From contig CAJUIZ010000008.1 in assembly GCA_910586625.1 (NCBI GenBank), positions 1 through 64,000 on the forward strand: DNA of 64,000 nt. The letters are read 5' to 3'. This document shows, in pieces, positions 9,161 to 18,611 of the stretch. This stretch comes from an uncultured Christensenellaceae bacterium. Its GTDB lineage: Bacteria; Bacillota; Clostridia; Christensenellales; CAG-314. Position numbers and translations under genes: made by a program. The stretch's first letter is position 1, and the number at the start of each line of letters is the position of its first letter. The notes under the pieces were generated by a model. The model was not told the origin of the DNA and did not search any database. It saw only the letters and a program-made list of their open reading frames with translations.

Positions 9161-9189
9161 ATTATAATAGCAGTTAATAAAATAGTCAA
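9161..9189 (-). promoter_or_regulatory. Promoter of the secD-like gene
   Basis: TTGACT, a 17-base spacer and TATAAT are seen on the minus strand about 40 bases before the start codon. The rest of the gap up to 9346 is non-coding and holds two TGTCGAA heptamers on the minus strand, at 9206-9212 and 9306-9312. Confidence 0.8.
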
Positions 9190-9346
9190 TTACTTTTCGG
9201 TTGTTTTCGACACAGATTGCCTTTCAGAATAATCAAAAAACGTAAAAGCACGCCGTCGAAAGCAATATTTTGTCAATGTTGACTGTTTCGAACTTATTAC
9301 AAAGCTTCGACACGCATTAATGCAGTTCTACGATAAAGCATAACAT

Positions 9347-9383
9347 AAAAAAGTTCTTAAACCGCGTTACACGTTTTAAGAAC
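9347..9383 (-). terminator. Intrinsic terminator after the TIGR04086 gene
   Basis: GTTTTAAGAAC and GTTCTTAAAC arms pair over about 10 bp with one bulge and are followed by six T on the minus strand. It separates the tgt-yajC-TIGR04086 unit from the secD-like gene. Confidence 0.85.
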
Positions 9384-9429
9384 CTTTATACTATATTTTT
9401 TACCTATATTAGCGGATTAACATAACTCG

Positions 9430-9804
9430 CTATGCCGCTCTGCGACTTTTTATAAGAGCAACGATTATTGCGACAACCAACGCAACGCCCAAATCCAAAG
9501 CAATTTGTCCTATATTAAACTTGCCGCCCATTATCGCAAACAGACCGAACGATAAAAGCCAAAACAATATTGCTCCGATAACAGCTTTCAACAGAAATTT
9601 CTCGTCTTTGACGGAAATCAACGTTCCCACCGCTACGGCTATCGCCTTCAATACTTGATTGATTATCGGCAAAATATTATCCCCGATATTACACAGCTTG
9701 GCTAACAAAGCCAATAGCAGTACGGCAATACAGGAAAACACCAACGACAGCGTGCCTGCCTTGATTGATTGAAGAATAGTATTTTTTCTTACGCTTGCGT
9801 CCAT
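9430..9804 (-). CDS. TIGR04086 family membrane protein
   Basis: A 124-residue protein with four hydrophobic segments separated by short polar turns, ending in a basic tail (KSRRAA). Length, topology and position right after yajC match the TIGR04086 (YrzE-like) family, whose function is unknown. A Shine-Dalgarno GGAGG precedes the start, and a terminator follows the gene. Confidence 0.75.
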   Translation of the reverse strand: MDASVRKNTILQSIKAGTLSLVFSCIAVLLLALLAKLCNIGDNILPIINQVLKAIAVAVGTLISVKDEKFLLKAVIGAILFWLLSFGLFAIMGGKFNIGQIALDLGVALVVAIIVALIKSRRAA

Positions 9805-9862
9805 AAAAACACCTCCGAATTTAGTAAATTATATTCGGAGGCGCGTTTATTTAGTACTTAGA

Positions 9863-10267
9863 TTATTTAATTTCGTCTATTTCTTCGGACTTTTCTTTTT
9901 CAGCCTTTTCTTCTGCGATAGCTTCGGGAGATCCGGGCGCGGGAGCAATGGAATGAATAGCCTGACGTACAAATTGCATCGTAGTCTTGTTATCGCCTAC
10001 GCCCGTCAAAAGCCAAATATGCTTATCGTCCAACTCAACGACTTCGCCCACTATTCCGCCGATGGTGGTTACTATGCTGCCTAAGCCCAACTTAGACATC
10101 ATTTCTTCGTTACGCTTCTTTTGCTTACGTTGCGGAATGACCATCATAAGAATCATACCCACGATTAAAACTCCGCCGACAACCCAAATTATCCAGTTAT
10201 TTGCCAGTCCGCCTGCCGCTTCTCCGCCTGTCGTTTCTCCCTCAAAAAAACCCAATAAATTCAACAT
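9863..10267 (-). CDS. yajC: Preprotein translocase accessory subunit YajC
   Basis: After a short N-terminus, one membrane segment (about residues 25-45) is followed by PQRKQKKR, then a small beta-rich domain (GSIVTTIGGIVGEV) and a charged, Glu/Lys-rich tail. This is the standard YajC plan. YajC associates with SecDF at the Sec translocon. Placement between tgt and the secD-like region is the conserved order. Confidence 0.92.
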   Translation of the reverse strand: MLNLLGFFEGETTGGEAAGGLANNWIIWVVGGVLIVGMILMMVIPQRKQKKRNEEMMSKLGLGSIVTTIGGIVGEVVELDDKHIWLLTGVGDNKTTMQFVRQAIHSIAPAPGSPEAIAEEKAEKEKSEEIDEIK

Positions 10268-10424
10268 AATACTTCTCCTTGCGGCGTACGCTGCTTGTAC
10301 TGCGAAAACGCCTTTTAATAATATTTATTTACAATATCTTTCGTTACTGTTTATTATACAATAATTCGGCACAAAATGCAATAAGTATATGCAACAAAGT
10401 ATTTCAACATTGTTTAAGTTTTGA

Positions 10425-11546
<1,122 letters not shown>

Positions 11547-11617
11547 TTATTCGTTTCCCGTATCCGTTTTCTATTCGAGCAGACAGTCTGCAACCGCTCT
11601 CGCTTATAACTATGATT

Positions 11618-12640
11618 TTATATAATCAACATAGCGTCGCCGAATGAGAAAAACCGATACTTTTCATCCACTGCCGTTTTGTAAACGGACAGTATTTCTT
11701 CCTTGCTGCATAACGCCGACACCAACATTATCAATGTGCTTTCGGGCAAATGAAAGTTGGTTATAAGACAATCGACTGCCTTAAACTTATAAGGCGGATA
11801 TATAAATATATTAGTATTACCCGAGCATTCCGCAAGCTTACCTTCGTCGTCGGCTGCGCTTTCCAACGTTCTTACGCTTGTTGTACCCACGCATATTATG
11901 CGTCTGCCTTCCGCCTTGGCTTTGTTTATAACGTCAGCCGCTTGCTTAGACACGGCGTAATACTCGCTGTGCATATGATGCTCGGTAACGTCGTCCGTTT
12001 TAACCGGTCGAAAAGTTCCAAGCCCCACATGCAACAGCACTTCGGCTATTTCCACACCTTTACTTCTAACCTTTTCCAATAATTCCTTTGTAAAATGCAA
12101 GCCTGCCGTCGGCGCAGCCGCCGAGCCGTCTACCTTGGAATAAACGGTATTGTACCGTGTTTTGTCGTTTAGCTTGGCTTTAATATACGGCGGAAGAGGC
12201 ATTTCGCCCACTTCCGATAAAATAGTTTCAAAAACGCCGTCGTAGATAAATTCTACTATACGGCTGCCGTCTTCGCCTATACTCTCTATCCTTGCCTTTA
12301 ATTTGTCGCCGAAGCAAAATACGGAGCCGACTTTGGCAATACGTCCCGGCTTTAATATCACTTCCCAATGCGTCAAATCCAGCCGCTTTAACAGCAAAAA
12401 CTCTATTCTTCCGCCGGTATGCTCTTTGCATCCGTAAATTCGAGCGGGAAGCACCTTGGTATTGTTGACTACCAGTACGTCGCCTTTACGAAGATAATCC
12501 GCTATATCGTAAAAATGCTTGTGTTCTATTGTTTTGCTTGCACGGTCGTATACCAACAGACGCGAACTGTCGCGCGGCTCTACGGGAGTCTGCGCGATAA
12601 GTTCCTGCGGTAAATCGTAGTAAAAATCACTGGTTTTCAT
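11618..12640 (-). CDS. queA: S-adenosylmethionine:tRNA ribosyltransferase-isomerase
   Basis: The N-terminal [15 protein letters not shown], the central APTAGLHFT and the C-terminal [11 protein letters not shown] are signature stretches of QueA. The 340-residue length is normal. The enzyme moves the ribosyl group of S-adenosylmethionine onto preQ1 in tRNA to form epoxyqueuosine. Its start overlaps the end of ruvB by 14 bases, so the two are co-translated in the ruvCAB-queA-tgt run. Confidence 0.97.
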   Translation of the reverse strand: MKTSDFYYDLPQELIAQTPVEPRDSSRLLVYDRASKTIEHKHFYDIADYLRKGDVLVVNNTKVLPARIYGCKEHTGGRIEFLLLKRLDLTHWEVILKPGRIAKVGSVFCFGDKLKARIESIGEDGSRIVEFIYDGVFETILSEVGEMPLPPYIKAKLNDKTRYNTVYSKVDGSAAAPTAGLHFTKELLEKVRSKGVEIAEVLLHVGLGTFRPVKTDDVTEHHMHSEYYAVSKQAADVINKAKAEGRRIICVGTTSVRTLESAADDEGKLAECSGNTNIFIYPPYKFKAVDCLITNFHLPESTLIMLVSALCSKEEILSVYKTAVDEKYRFFSFGDAMLII

Positions 12641-13682
12641 AATTTATTTCGTCTGTATATATGGATAACGCTTCCAAGCGTTCCTTGGAAAGCTTTTTGC
12701 CCAAGTGTTTATAAGCGTTTGGCATACAAACTCTACCGCGCGGCGTACGCGCGATAAACCCCAACTGCAATAAGTACGGTTCGTAAACGTCTTCTATTGT
12801 CTGCGAGTCTTCTCCCGTTGCGGACGATAACGTATCCAAGCCGACGGGACCGCCGCTGAATTTGTCTATTATCGTGTTCAAAATATTCTTGTCCACCGCG
12901 TCCAGCCCAAGCTCGTCCACTTCCATAACCTGCATGGCGTGCTTTGTTACTTCGGCAGTTATAACGCCGTTTCCTATAACTTCGGCAAAATCGCGCACGC
13001 GCTTTAACAGTCGGTTGGCAATACGCGGCGTACCGCGGCTGCGACGCGCAATTTCATATGCCGCTTCGTTTTCTACCGTACTGCCCAATTTTTTAGCCGA
13101 TTTAACTACTATTTGCTGCAATTGCTGCGGCGTATACATTACCAAACGCATTTGCATACCAAACCGATCGCGTAAAGGCGCGGCAAGATTTCCCGCCTTT
13201 GTAGTCGCTCCGATAAGCGTAAACTTTTCCAGCTTGATATTGACGCTGGTTGCGCTCGGCCCCTTACCTACGACGAAATCCAACCGATAATCTTCCATGG
13301 CAGGGTAAAGGATTTCTTCCAAGCTACTGTTTAGACGATGAATTTCATCTATAAACAACACTTCGTTGGGTTTTAGTTTGGACAGGATTGCAGACAAGTC
13401 GAATTTTCCCGGGATAGCCGAACCGCTCGTAATAGTTATAGGCACGCCCATTTCGTTTGCAATGATATGCGCAAGCGTAGTCTTGCCCAAACCTGGCGGA
13501 CCGTACAATAAAACGTGATCGAGACTTTCACCGCGCGACAGCGCAGCCCTGATATAAACGGACAGATTTTCCTTAACCTTGTCCTGTCCTACGTAATCGG
13601 GAAAAGTCTTCGGGCGCAAAATATTTTCCGTATCCCTTTCTTTTTCCGTCAACGTACTTGTAAAAAATTGTTCCTGTTCCAT
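12627..13682 (-). CDS. ruvB: Holliday junction branch migration helicase RuvB
   Basis: Walker [10 protein letters not shown], Walker B LFIDEIHR, sensor 1 GATTKAG and the C-terminal winged-helix ([15 protein letters not shown] and [15 protein letters not shown]) are all present in 351 residues. It is the AAA+ motor that drives branch migration with RuvA; RuvC then resolves the junction. The three genes are consecutive here. Confidence 0.98.
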   Translation of the reverse strand: MEQEQFFTSTLTEKERDTENILRPKTFPDYVGQDKVKENLSVYIRAALSRGESLDHVLLYGPPGLGKTTLAHIIANEMGVPITITSGSAIPGKFDLSAILSKLKPNEVLFIDEIHRLNSSLEEILYPAMEDYRLDFVVGKGPSATSVNIKLEKFTLIGATTKAGNLAAPLRDRFGMQMRLVMYTPQQLQQIVVKSAKKLGSTVENEAAYEIARRSRGTPRIANRLLKRVRDFAEVIGNGVITAEVTKHAMQVMEVDELGLDAVDKNILNTIIDKFSGGPVGLDTLSSATGEDSQTIEDVYEPYLLQLGFIARTPRGRVCMPNAYKHLGKKLSKERLEALSIYTDEINYENQ

Positions 13683-13689
13683 AGTTTTC

Positions 13690-14283
13690 CTAATTTATTC
13701 TAAACGCCATATTGACGAGTTCTTCCGTTGTCGTAGCGCCTAACTTTGATGCCGCTTCTATAAGCTTTTCCGCGTCGTTTTGACTTTTTCCCAACGATAC
13801 CAAAAGGGCCACGGCGTTTTGCACTTCCTTGGTCATGGGTATGTCCAAGTTATTGACTATAGGCAAATCGGCTGACCCCGCGTCGATAACAACCTTTTCC
13901 CTAAGTTCCAATACAAGCCTTTCGGCAGTTTTTTTGCCTAAACCTTTTATTTTTGTAAGCGACTTGGTATCACCGCTAAAAATCGCTCTTGCCAAGCTGT
14001 CGCTGTCCATTCCGGAAAGTATGGCAAGCGCAACTTTACCGCCTATTCCCGAAACGGATATCAATCGCAAAAACATATTTTTTTCTTCATTGGTTGCAAA
14101 ACCGAACAAAGTAACACCGTCTTCTTTCACCTGTAAATAAGCGAAAAGTTTAGCTCTTTGCCCTACCACGCACTCTCCGCGAGTATAGTTAGACGTTGCA
14201 AATTCATATCCGATTCCGTTTACATCCAATACTACGTTGCTGCCGAATATTTCCGCCACTTCGCCGATAAAATAATTAAACAT
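13690..14283 (-). CDS. ruvA: Holliday junction DNA-binding protein RuvA
   Basis: An N-terminal OB-fold ([20 protein letters not shown]), two helix-hairpin-helix elements ([15 protein letters not shown] and [17 protein letters not shown]) and a C-terminal UBA-like domain that contacts RuvB are visible in 197 residues. It recognises the four-way junction. A GGAG Shine-Dalgarno stands just before the ATG. Confidence 0.97.
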   Translation of the reverse strand: MFNYFIGEVAEIFGSNVVLDVNGIGYEFATSNYTRGECVVGQRAKLFAYLQVKEDGVTLFGFATNEEKNMFLRLISVSGIGGKVALAILSGMDSDSLARAIFSGDTKSLTKIKGLGKKTAERLVLELREKVVIDAGSADLPIVNNLDIPMTKEVQNAVALLVSLGKSQNDAEKLIEAASKLGATTTEELVNMAFRIN

Positions 14284-14296
14284 ATTTCTCCGTTAT

Positions 14297-14797
14297 CTAT
14301 TGAATAAAAAATTTATCCGTCAAACCGCCCGTTTGAATGTGCGTTAAAGCAACCGCCAATGCGTCTGCTGCGTCGTCGGGCTTGGGAGCCTTGGCAAGTC
14401 CCAAATACACACGCACCATTTCCTGAATTTGCTTTTTTTCCGCTCTGCCGTAGCCGGTCATTGCCTGTTTTATCTGCAAAGGCGTATACTCGTACAGCTT
14501 TCCGCAGTGATGAATAGCAGACAAAAGGAGCACTCCGCGCGCGTGCGCCACGTTTATGCCGGTAGTAATATTCGTATTGAAGAACAATTCTTCCGCGGCT
14601 ATTTCATCCGGTTTGTATTTTTCGATAAGTTCCGTAACACCCTTATAGATAAGCGCCAATCTCACCGGAAAACTTTCGTCCTTTGGCGTTGTTATAACGC
14701 CGTAATCCACAACCTTTTTGCGGTTAAAATCTTCAAAATCCAACACGCCGTAGCCCACAATCGCAAGACCGGGGTCGAAGCCTATAACTCTCTTCAT
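14297..14797 (-). CDS. ruvC: Holliday junction resolvase RuvC
   Basis: The catalytic acids are all visible: Asp in GFDPGLAIVGYG, Glu in AAEELFFN, and the PDDAADALAVA pair near the C-terminus. The chosen ATG follows a GGAGAAG Shine-Dalgarno. The ORF is open 11 codons further upstream, but that part overlaps the promoter and is unlike RuvC. As the first gene after a good promoter it opens the ruvCAB-queA-tgt unit. Confidence 0.97.
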   Translation of the reverse strand: MKRVIGFDPGLAIVGYGVLDFEDFNRKKVVDYGVITTPKDESFPVRLALIYKGVTELIEKYKPDEIAAEELFFNTNITTGINVAHARGVLLLSAIHHCGKLYEYTPLQIKQAMTGYGRAEKKQIQEMVRVYLGLAKAPKPDDAADALAVALTHIQTGGLTDKFFIQ

Positions 14798-14818
14798 AAG
14801 TAAATCTTCTCCGAATAA

Positions 14819-14847
14819 ATCATATAGCAAATATACTCAAAAGTCAA
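14819..14847 (-). promoter_or_regulatory. Promoter of the ruvCAB-queA-tgt unit
   Basis: TTGACT, 17 bases, TATGAT on the minus strand, about 20 bases before ruvC. It lies back to back with the G9 promoter of the zinc-ribbon gene on the other strand. Confidence 0.7.
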
Positions 14848-14893
14848 GCGTAACCCAAAACTAAGTATTATTTTTAATTTTTGCGAAATTTAC

Positions 14894-14920
14894 TTGACAA
14901 ATGGGGGGGGGTGCTATACT
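14894..14920 (+). promoter_or_regulatory. Promoter with a G9 tract in its spacer
   Basis: TTGACA and TATACT are separated by a 15-base spacer that contains nine consecutive G. The -35 is perfect and the -10 is good, but the spacing is two short of the optimal 17. Slippage that adds one or two G would bring the spacing toward the optimum, so this looks like a phase-variable promoter. Confidence 0.7.
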
Positions 14921-14948
14921 AAATGAAAAAACAAAGGAGAACACTGTT

Positions 14949-15356
14949 ATGAAATTCTGTATGCATTGCGGAGCGGAAATAAACGAAGATGCGATAGTAT
15001 GCGTAAAATGCGGCCGCGCCGTTGAAAGCAAGCCGAAAAATTCTAATAACAATAACGGATTACTTACTGCAGCAAAAGTATTTATGATAATCGGCTGCGT
15101 AGCATATCCTACAATAGGACTGATTTACGGACTATTACTACTTACCGCAACTATTGCCACTGCGCCTATGATAATCGGAGCAATCGTGTTTATTATATGC
15201 TTCTGCATCCCGTTATCCTGGACGATTCCGTTGACAGTTACCGTAAATAAAAAAATCAGAAACCGAGAACCGATAGGAGTAGGGATTAAAATATGCACGC
15301 TGCTGTTTGTTAATATGGTTGCCGGCATACTGTTACTGTGTCACAATGAAGAATAA
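14949..15356 (+). CDS. Zinc-ribbon membrane protein of unknown function
   Basis: The protein begins with MKFCMHCGAEI and a second CxxC (CVKCGR), a zinc ribbon of the DUF2116/zinc_ribbon_2 style. A polar linker rich in Asn and three membrane segments follow; the C-terminus is short and polar. The start is set by AAAGGAG nine bases upstream. It is one of few plus-strand genes here, standing alone between ruvC and yebC, and it is the only gene served by the G9 promoter. Function is not recognised. Confidence 0.8.
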   Translation: MKFCMHCGAEINEDAIVCVKCGRAVESKPKNSNNNNGLLTAAKVFMIIGCVAYPTIGLIYGLLLLTATIATAPMIIGAIVFIICFCIPLSWTIPLTVTVNKKIRNREPIGVGIKICTLLFVNMVAGILLLCHNEE

Positions 15357-15360
15357 AAAT

Positions 15361-15392
15361 TAGGGACTGACTGAAATACGTCAATCCCCTTA
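15361..15392 (+). terminator. Weak hairpin after the zinc-ribbon gene
   Basis: GGGACTGAC and GTCAATCCC can pair with one mismatch, followed by a loosely T-rich stretch. It lies between convergent genes and could serve both directions. The evidence is weak. Confidence 0.4.
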
Positions 15393-15437
15393 TCACTTTT
15401 ATTCGTCTTTGCAATCGTAAAATTAAGTTTCTAAATA

Positions 15438-16175
15438 CTATTCGTCGTCTTCGGGAAGCGCAACATTGTGATAAACATTTTGTACGTCGTCGTTGTCTTC
15501 CAATACTTCCAACATTCTTTGGAATTTGGCAAGATTGTCGCCTTCGAGCGTTACCATGGTTTGCGGCAGCCAGCTCATTTCGGCAGAAACAAGGTTAAGC
15601 CCCTTGCCTACTACCGCATCGCGTACACTTGCAAGCATCGTAACGTCGCAGGTCATTTCTAACATTCCGTCGTCCAACTGAACGTCGTCCGCGCCCGCTT
15701 CGATTGCAAGCTCGAAAGCGGAATCTTCGTCAAGATTTATTGTATTTTCCGCTACGACTATTCCGCGGCGGTCGAACATATAGCTTACGCAATTGGTTTG
15801 TCCTAAGCTTCCGCCGTTTTTATCGAAAGCGCATCTTACGTCGCCTGCGGTACGGTTCTTGTTATCTGTAAGACATTCCACAATTACCGCGCTTCCGCCT
15901 ATGCCGTACCCTTCGTACGTCATTTCGAAGTAATCTACCGCAGACAATTCTCCGCTTGCTTTTTTTATGCTGCGCGTTATGTTATCGTTAGGCATATTAT
16001 TGGCTTTAGCTTTCTGTACTATATCGTACAGCTTGCTGTTCGTATCGGGATCGGGGCCGCCGGCTTTAACAGCGACAGCGATTTCGCGACCTATTTTCGT
16101 AAATATCTTGGAACGAACGGCGTCGCCCTTTGCCTTTTTGTTCTTTATATTGTTCCATTTGCTATGACCGGACAT
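15438..16175 (-). CDS. yebC: YebC/PmpR family protein
   Basis: MSGHSKWNNIKNKKAK at the start and the YEGYGIGGSAVIVECLTDN stretch are diagnostic. The 245-residue protein is full length. Family members have been described as transcriptional regulators and, more recently, as factors that relieve ribosome stalling on proline runs; which applies here is not visible. A GGAGG-like element precedes the start. Confidence 0.95.
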   Translation of the reverse strand: MSGHSKWNNIKNKKAKGDAVRSKIFTKIGREIAVAVKAGGPDPDTNSKLYDIVQKAKANNMPNDNITRSIKKASGELSAVDYFEMTYEGYGIGGSAVIVECLTDNKNRTAGDVRCAFDKNGGSLGQTNCVSYMFDRRGIVVAENTINLDEDSAFELAIEAGADDVQLDDGMLEMTCDVTMLASVRDAVVGKGLNLVSAEMSWLPQTMVTLEGDNLAKFQRMLEVLEDNDDVQNVYHNVALPEDDE

Positions 16176-16186
16176 AATGACCTCCG

Positions 16187-16927
16187 TTATTTAAGTGATT
16201 GTGAAAAAACCTGATACATGATTACGCTGCCCGCGACCGCCACGTTTAACGACTCGAAATTATTCGCCATAGGCAGCGATACGACCGAATCGGCGTTATT
16301 TTTTGCATACTCCGATAATCCGTTGCCTTCGTTACCCAAAACCAACGCTAATTTTTTTTCGTATTTGCGTTCGAACGCATTGATTCCGCGTATGTCGCAA
16401 GCTATTATTTCCAATCCGTCAAGGACAGAAAACACTTCCGCCAAATTGTCGCTTTCGTGCAGATTCAAACAAAAGTGCGCGGACATTGCCGACCGCAACA
16501 CCTTAGGCGAATACACATCCGCGCAATTTACTGCGTAAACGTCGGTAAAAGCGCACGCAGCAGCAGAACGCAACAAGGTGCCGACGTTTCCGGGGTCTTG
16601 CAAACCGTCCAAAATCAGACAATTACCGCCATTGTCCGACCGATTTTCAATCGGCTTCGAAGCAACGGCAAGCACTCCTTGACTGCTGACAGTATCGCAC
16701 ATTTTAGCAAAAACTTTATCCGCCACTACCGTCTGATTAACGTAATTGTAATTACCCGCCGCACTTTCGCGAACGAACACAGACGTTACCTGCGCGCCGT
16801 ACTTTATAGCGTCGTTAACAAGGCGCTCTCCTTCGATAACGTATTTACCGTACGCCTTGCGATACTTTTTGTCGTACAATTTGGTTACTTCGGCAACCTT
16901 GGCATTATCAGTAGACGTAATAATCAT
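16187..16927 (-). CDS. TrmH/SpoU family RNA 2'-O-methyltransferase
   Basis: An N-terminal substrate-binding domain (KVIEGERLVNDAI type) is followed by the SPOUT knot motifs: DGLQDPGNVGTLLRSA, LVLGNEGNGLS and LPMANNFESLNVAVAGSV. It methylates a ribose 2'-OH in rRNA or tRNA, target unknown. The gene next to infC-rpmI-rplT is typical for this family in Clostridia. I use the ATG; the frame is open to a TTG seven codons upstream that sits in the rplT terminator. Confidence 0.88.
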   Translation of the reverse strand: MIITSTDNAKVAEVTKLYDKKYRKAYGKYVIEGERLVNDAIKYGAQVTSVFVRESAAGNYNYVNQTVVADKVFAKMCDTVSSQGVLAVASKPIENRSDNGGNCLILDGLQDPGNVGTLLRSAAACAFTDVYAVNCADVYSPKVLRSAMSAHFCLNLHESDNLAEVFSVLDGLEIIACDIRGINAFERKYEKKLALVLGNEGNGLSEYAKNNADSVVSLPMANNFESLNVAVAGSVIMYQVFSQSLK

Positions 16928-16945
16928 AATTTCAACCGCATAACG

Positions 16946-16972
16946 CAAAAATGGGGCTTTATTCTAAGCCCC
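16946..16972 (-). terminator. Terminator of infC-rpmI-rplT
   Basis: GGGGCTT and AAGCCCC form a 7-bp GC-rich stem with a six-base loop, followed by ATTTTTG on the minus strand, 11 bases after the rplT stop. Confidence 0.88.
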
Positions 16973-16983
16973 GTAATTTGCAT

Positions 16984-17337
16984 TTACTTTAAGTTAGCTT
17001 TAGCAGTTTCCGCAAGTTTGGTGAAAGTCGTTGCGTCGCTCACTGCAATCTCTGCAAGAGATTTTCTGTTCAGATCGATATTGGCAAGCTTAAGACCGTG
17101 CATAAGTTTACTGTAAGACAGTCCGTTGGCGTGAGCTGCCGCGTTGATACGGGCAATCCACAGACTTCTCATATCGCGCTTTCTCAGTCTTCTGCCTACG
17201 TAAGCGTAATTGCCGCTCTTCATCACCGCTTCGCGTGCGATACGGTAATTGGTGGATTTAAGTCCGAAGTAGCCTTTTGCCGCTCTTAAAATCTTTCTGC
17301 GTTTTTTTACTGCGTTAACTCCGCGTTTAATTCTCAT
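16984..17337 (-). CDS. rplT: 50S ribosomal protein L20
   Basis: The 117-residue basic protein starts [18 protein letters not shown] and contains the conserved [21 protein letters not shown]20 is needed for early 50S assembly and in Bacillota also represses its own operon through the leader RNA. It is third in infC-rpmI-rplT. Confidence 0.98.
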   Translation of the reverse strand: MRIKRGVNAVKKRRKILRAAKGYFGLKSTNYRIAREAVMKSGNYAYVGRRLRKRDMRSLWIARINAAAHANGLSYSKLMHGLKLANIDLNRKSLAEIAVSDATTFTKLAETAKANLK

Positions 17338-17352
17338 TGTAGTATCCCCCTA

Positions 17353-17547
17353 TTAGTACGGCAGCATATGTTTTATCGTATTTGCTTTGGTCTCGTCAAC
17401 GTAAGCAGTACTACGAAGGTTACGCGTTCTCTTGGTTGTTTTCTTACCAAGCTTATGGTTCTTGTTACATTGCGCGCGTTTCACTTTGCCGCTTTTTAAT
17501 ACGACAAATCTTTTTTTGGACGCGCTATGCGTTTTTTGTTTAGGCAT
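17353..17547 (-). CDS. rpmI: 50S ribosomal protein L35
   Basis: MPKQKTHSASKKRFVVLKSG is the L35 start, and a GGAGG lies just upstream of this ATG, so the five extra codons of the longer frame are rejected. The 64 residues are basic and full length. Confidence 0.97.
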   Translation of the reverse strand: MPKQKTHSASKKRFVVLKSGKVKRAQCNKNHKLGKKTTKRTRNLRSTAYVDETKANTIKHMLPY

Positions 17548-17575
17548 ATATTTGTCCTCCAATGTTAATTTGCTG

Positions 17576-18082
17576 CTAATTCAACGGAGCGAGAAACATA
17601 GATATGTTCCTGCCTTCCGTAACAGGCTGTTTATCGATTTTTGCAACGTCGGCAAGGATTTCCGCAAACTTCTTCATTACTTCCACTCCCTGACTTGCGT
17701 ATGCCTGCTGTCTGCCGCGCATACGTATTGTCGCTTTTACCTTGTTGCCGTCTTTAAGAAATTTACGCGTAATATTCGCCTTGGTATTCAAGTCGCCTAT
17801 ATCTATCGTCATAGAAAGCCATACTTCCTTTACCTCGATAGTCTTTTGGTTGCGCTTCATTTCCTTTTCTTTTTTGTTTTGCTCGTATTTGTACTTGCTG
17901 TAATCCATTATCTTGCATACGGGCGGCACGGACGTCGGTGCGATTTTGACCAAGTCCAAGCCTTCTTCGTCGGCAATACGCTGTCCTTCGTACGCGGATA
18001 TAATACCAAGCTGCTGTCCGTCGGCTCCGATCAGACGAATTTCCCTGTCCCTTATTTGGGAATTGATTTGAAGATCTTTAAT
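17576..18082 (-). CDS. infC: Translation initiation factor IF-3, ATT start codon
   Basis: Both IF-3 domains are present: an N-terminal domain (IRDREIRLIGADGQQLGI) and a C-terminal one (VKEVWLSMTIDIGDLN and KVKATIRMRGRQQ). The frame opens in the N-terminal domain only with the non-standard codon ATT, placed eight bases after AGGAGG. AUU is the well-known start of infC in many bacteria, where IF-3 itself discriminates against it and so limits its own synthesis. This gives 168 residues, close to family size; starting at the first standard start codon inside would lose 41 residues. The gene leads infC-rpmI-rplT. Confidence 0.95.
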   Translation of the reverse strand: MKDLQINSQIRDREIRLIGADGQQLGIISAYEGQRIADEEGLDLVKIAPTSVPPVCKIMDYSKYKYEQNKKEKEMKRNQKTIEVKEVWLSMTIDIGDLNTKANITRKFLKDGNKVKATIRMRGRQQAYASQGVEVMKKFAEILADVAKIDKQPVTEGRNISMFLAPLN

Positions 18083-18089
18083 AACTGTG

Positions 18090-18227
18090 TCCTCCTACGA
18101 ACAAATAAAAAATGCGATACTTAAAATACCGCACTCCAAGAAACTGCGCCCAGTCGGGACGACTTCCTTTATTAGTTAACCGACGAACGATATTCGGCGG
18201 TGAGAAACGGTATTTCTGCTTGATTAC
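18090..18227 (-). ncRNA. L20-type attenuator leader of infC-rpmI-rplT
   Basis: The roughly 140-base leader ends in a hairpin (TGCGGTA and TATCGCA, with one G-U) followed by six T, at 18105-18133. Its 5' arm, CGGTATTTT, can instead pair with GAAATACCG near the leader start (18208-18216), a mutually exclusive antiterminator. This matches the L20-controlled transcription attenuation known for Bacillus infC; the family assignment rests on position and this switch, not on a covariance search. Confidence 0.68.
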
Positions 18228-18233
18228 GTTAGT

Positions 18234-18262
18234 ATTATAACAAACCTGCGGCTCATTGTCAA
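18234..18262 (-). promoter_or_regulatory. Consensus promoter of infC-rpmI-rplT
   Basis: A perfect TTGACA, 17-base spacer and TATAAT on the minus strand. Transcription should start near 18227 and run through the attenuator leader. Confidence 0.9.
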
Positions 18263-18304
18263 ATAATAAACCGCAGGTTTTCACAAAATAATTTTACATT
18301 TATT

Positions 18305-18589
18305 TCAATCTATAAACCACTTATGTCCGCAATCCCGGCATATTGCTTTAGTGTGAACTTCTTCTTTTCGTTTTGATTGAATCACTTTCAAAATTGAAAG
18401 AATAATAGAAAAAATAATAATAGCTATTACCGCACCCCAAATGTATCCGCTTACGAACAACGTTATAATTACTGCAACACCAAGAACCGCAACAATTAGC
18501 AAAAGAAAAACATTCAATCCTTTTTTAGTTCCCGATACAAAAGATAAATCTTCATTATCGCATTTTGGACATTTGATTTTTTTATGCAT
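18305..18589 (-). CDS. Small membrane protein with zinc-ribbon ends
   Basis: The 94-residue protein starts MHKKIKCPKCDNEDL, has two membrane segments in the middle (about residues 26-50 and 51-70) and ends with AICRDCGHKWFID. The CxxC at each end may together form one zinc ribbon on the cytoplasmic side. GGAG nine bases upstream sets the start; the longer frame upstream is thrS in another frame. It lies right after thrS. Function unknown. Confidence 0.78.
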   Translation of the reverse strand: MHKKIKCPKCDNEDLSFVSGTKKGLNVFLLLIVAVLGVAVIITLFVSGYIWGAVIAIIIFSIILSILKVIQSKRKEEVHTKAICRDCGHKWFID

Positions 18590-18611
18590 ATCTATTCTAC
18601 TCCAATATAAA

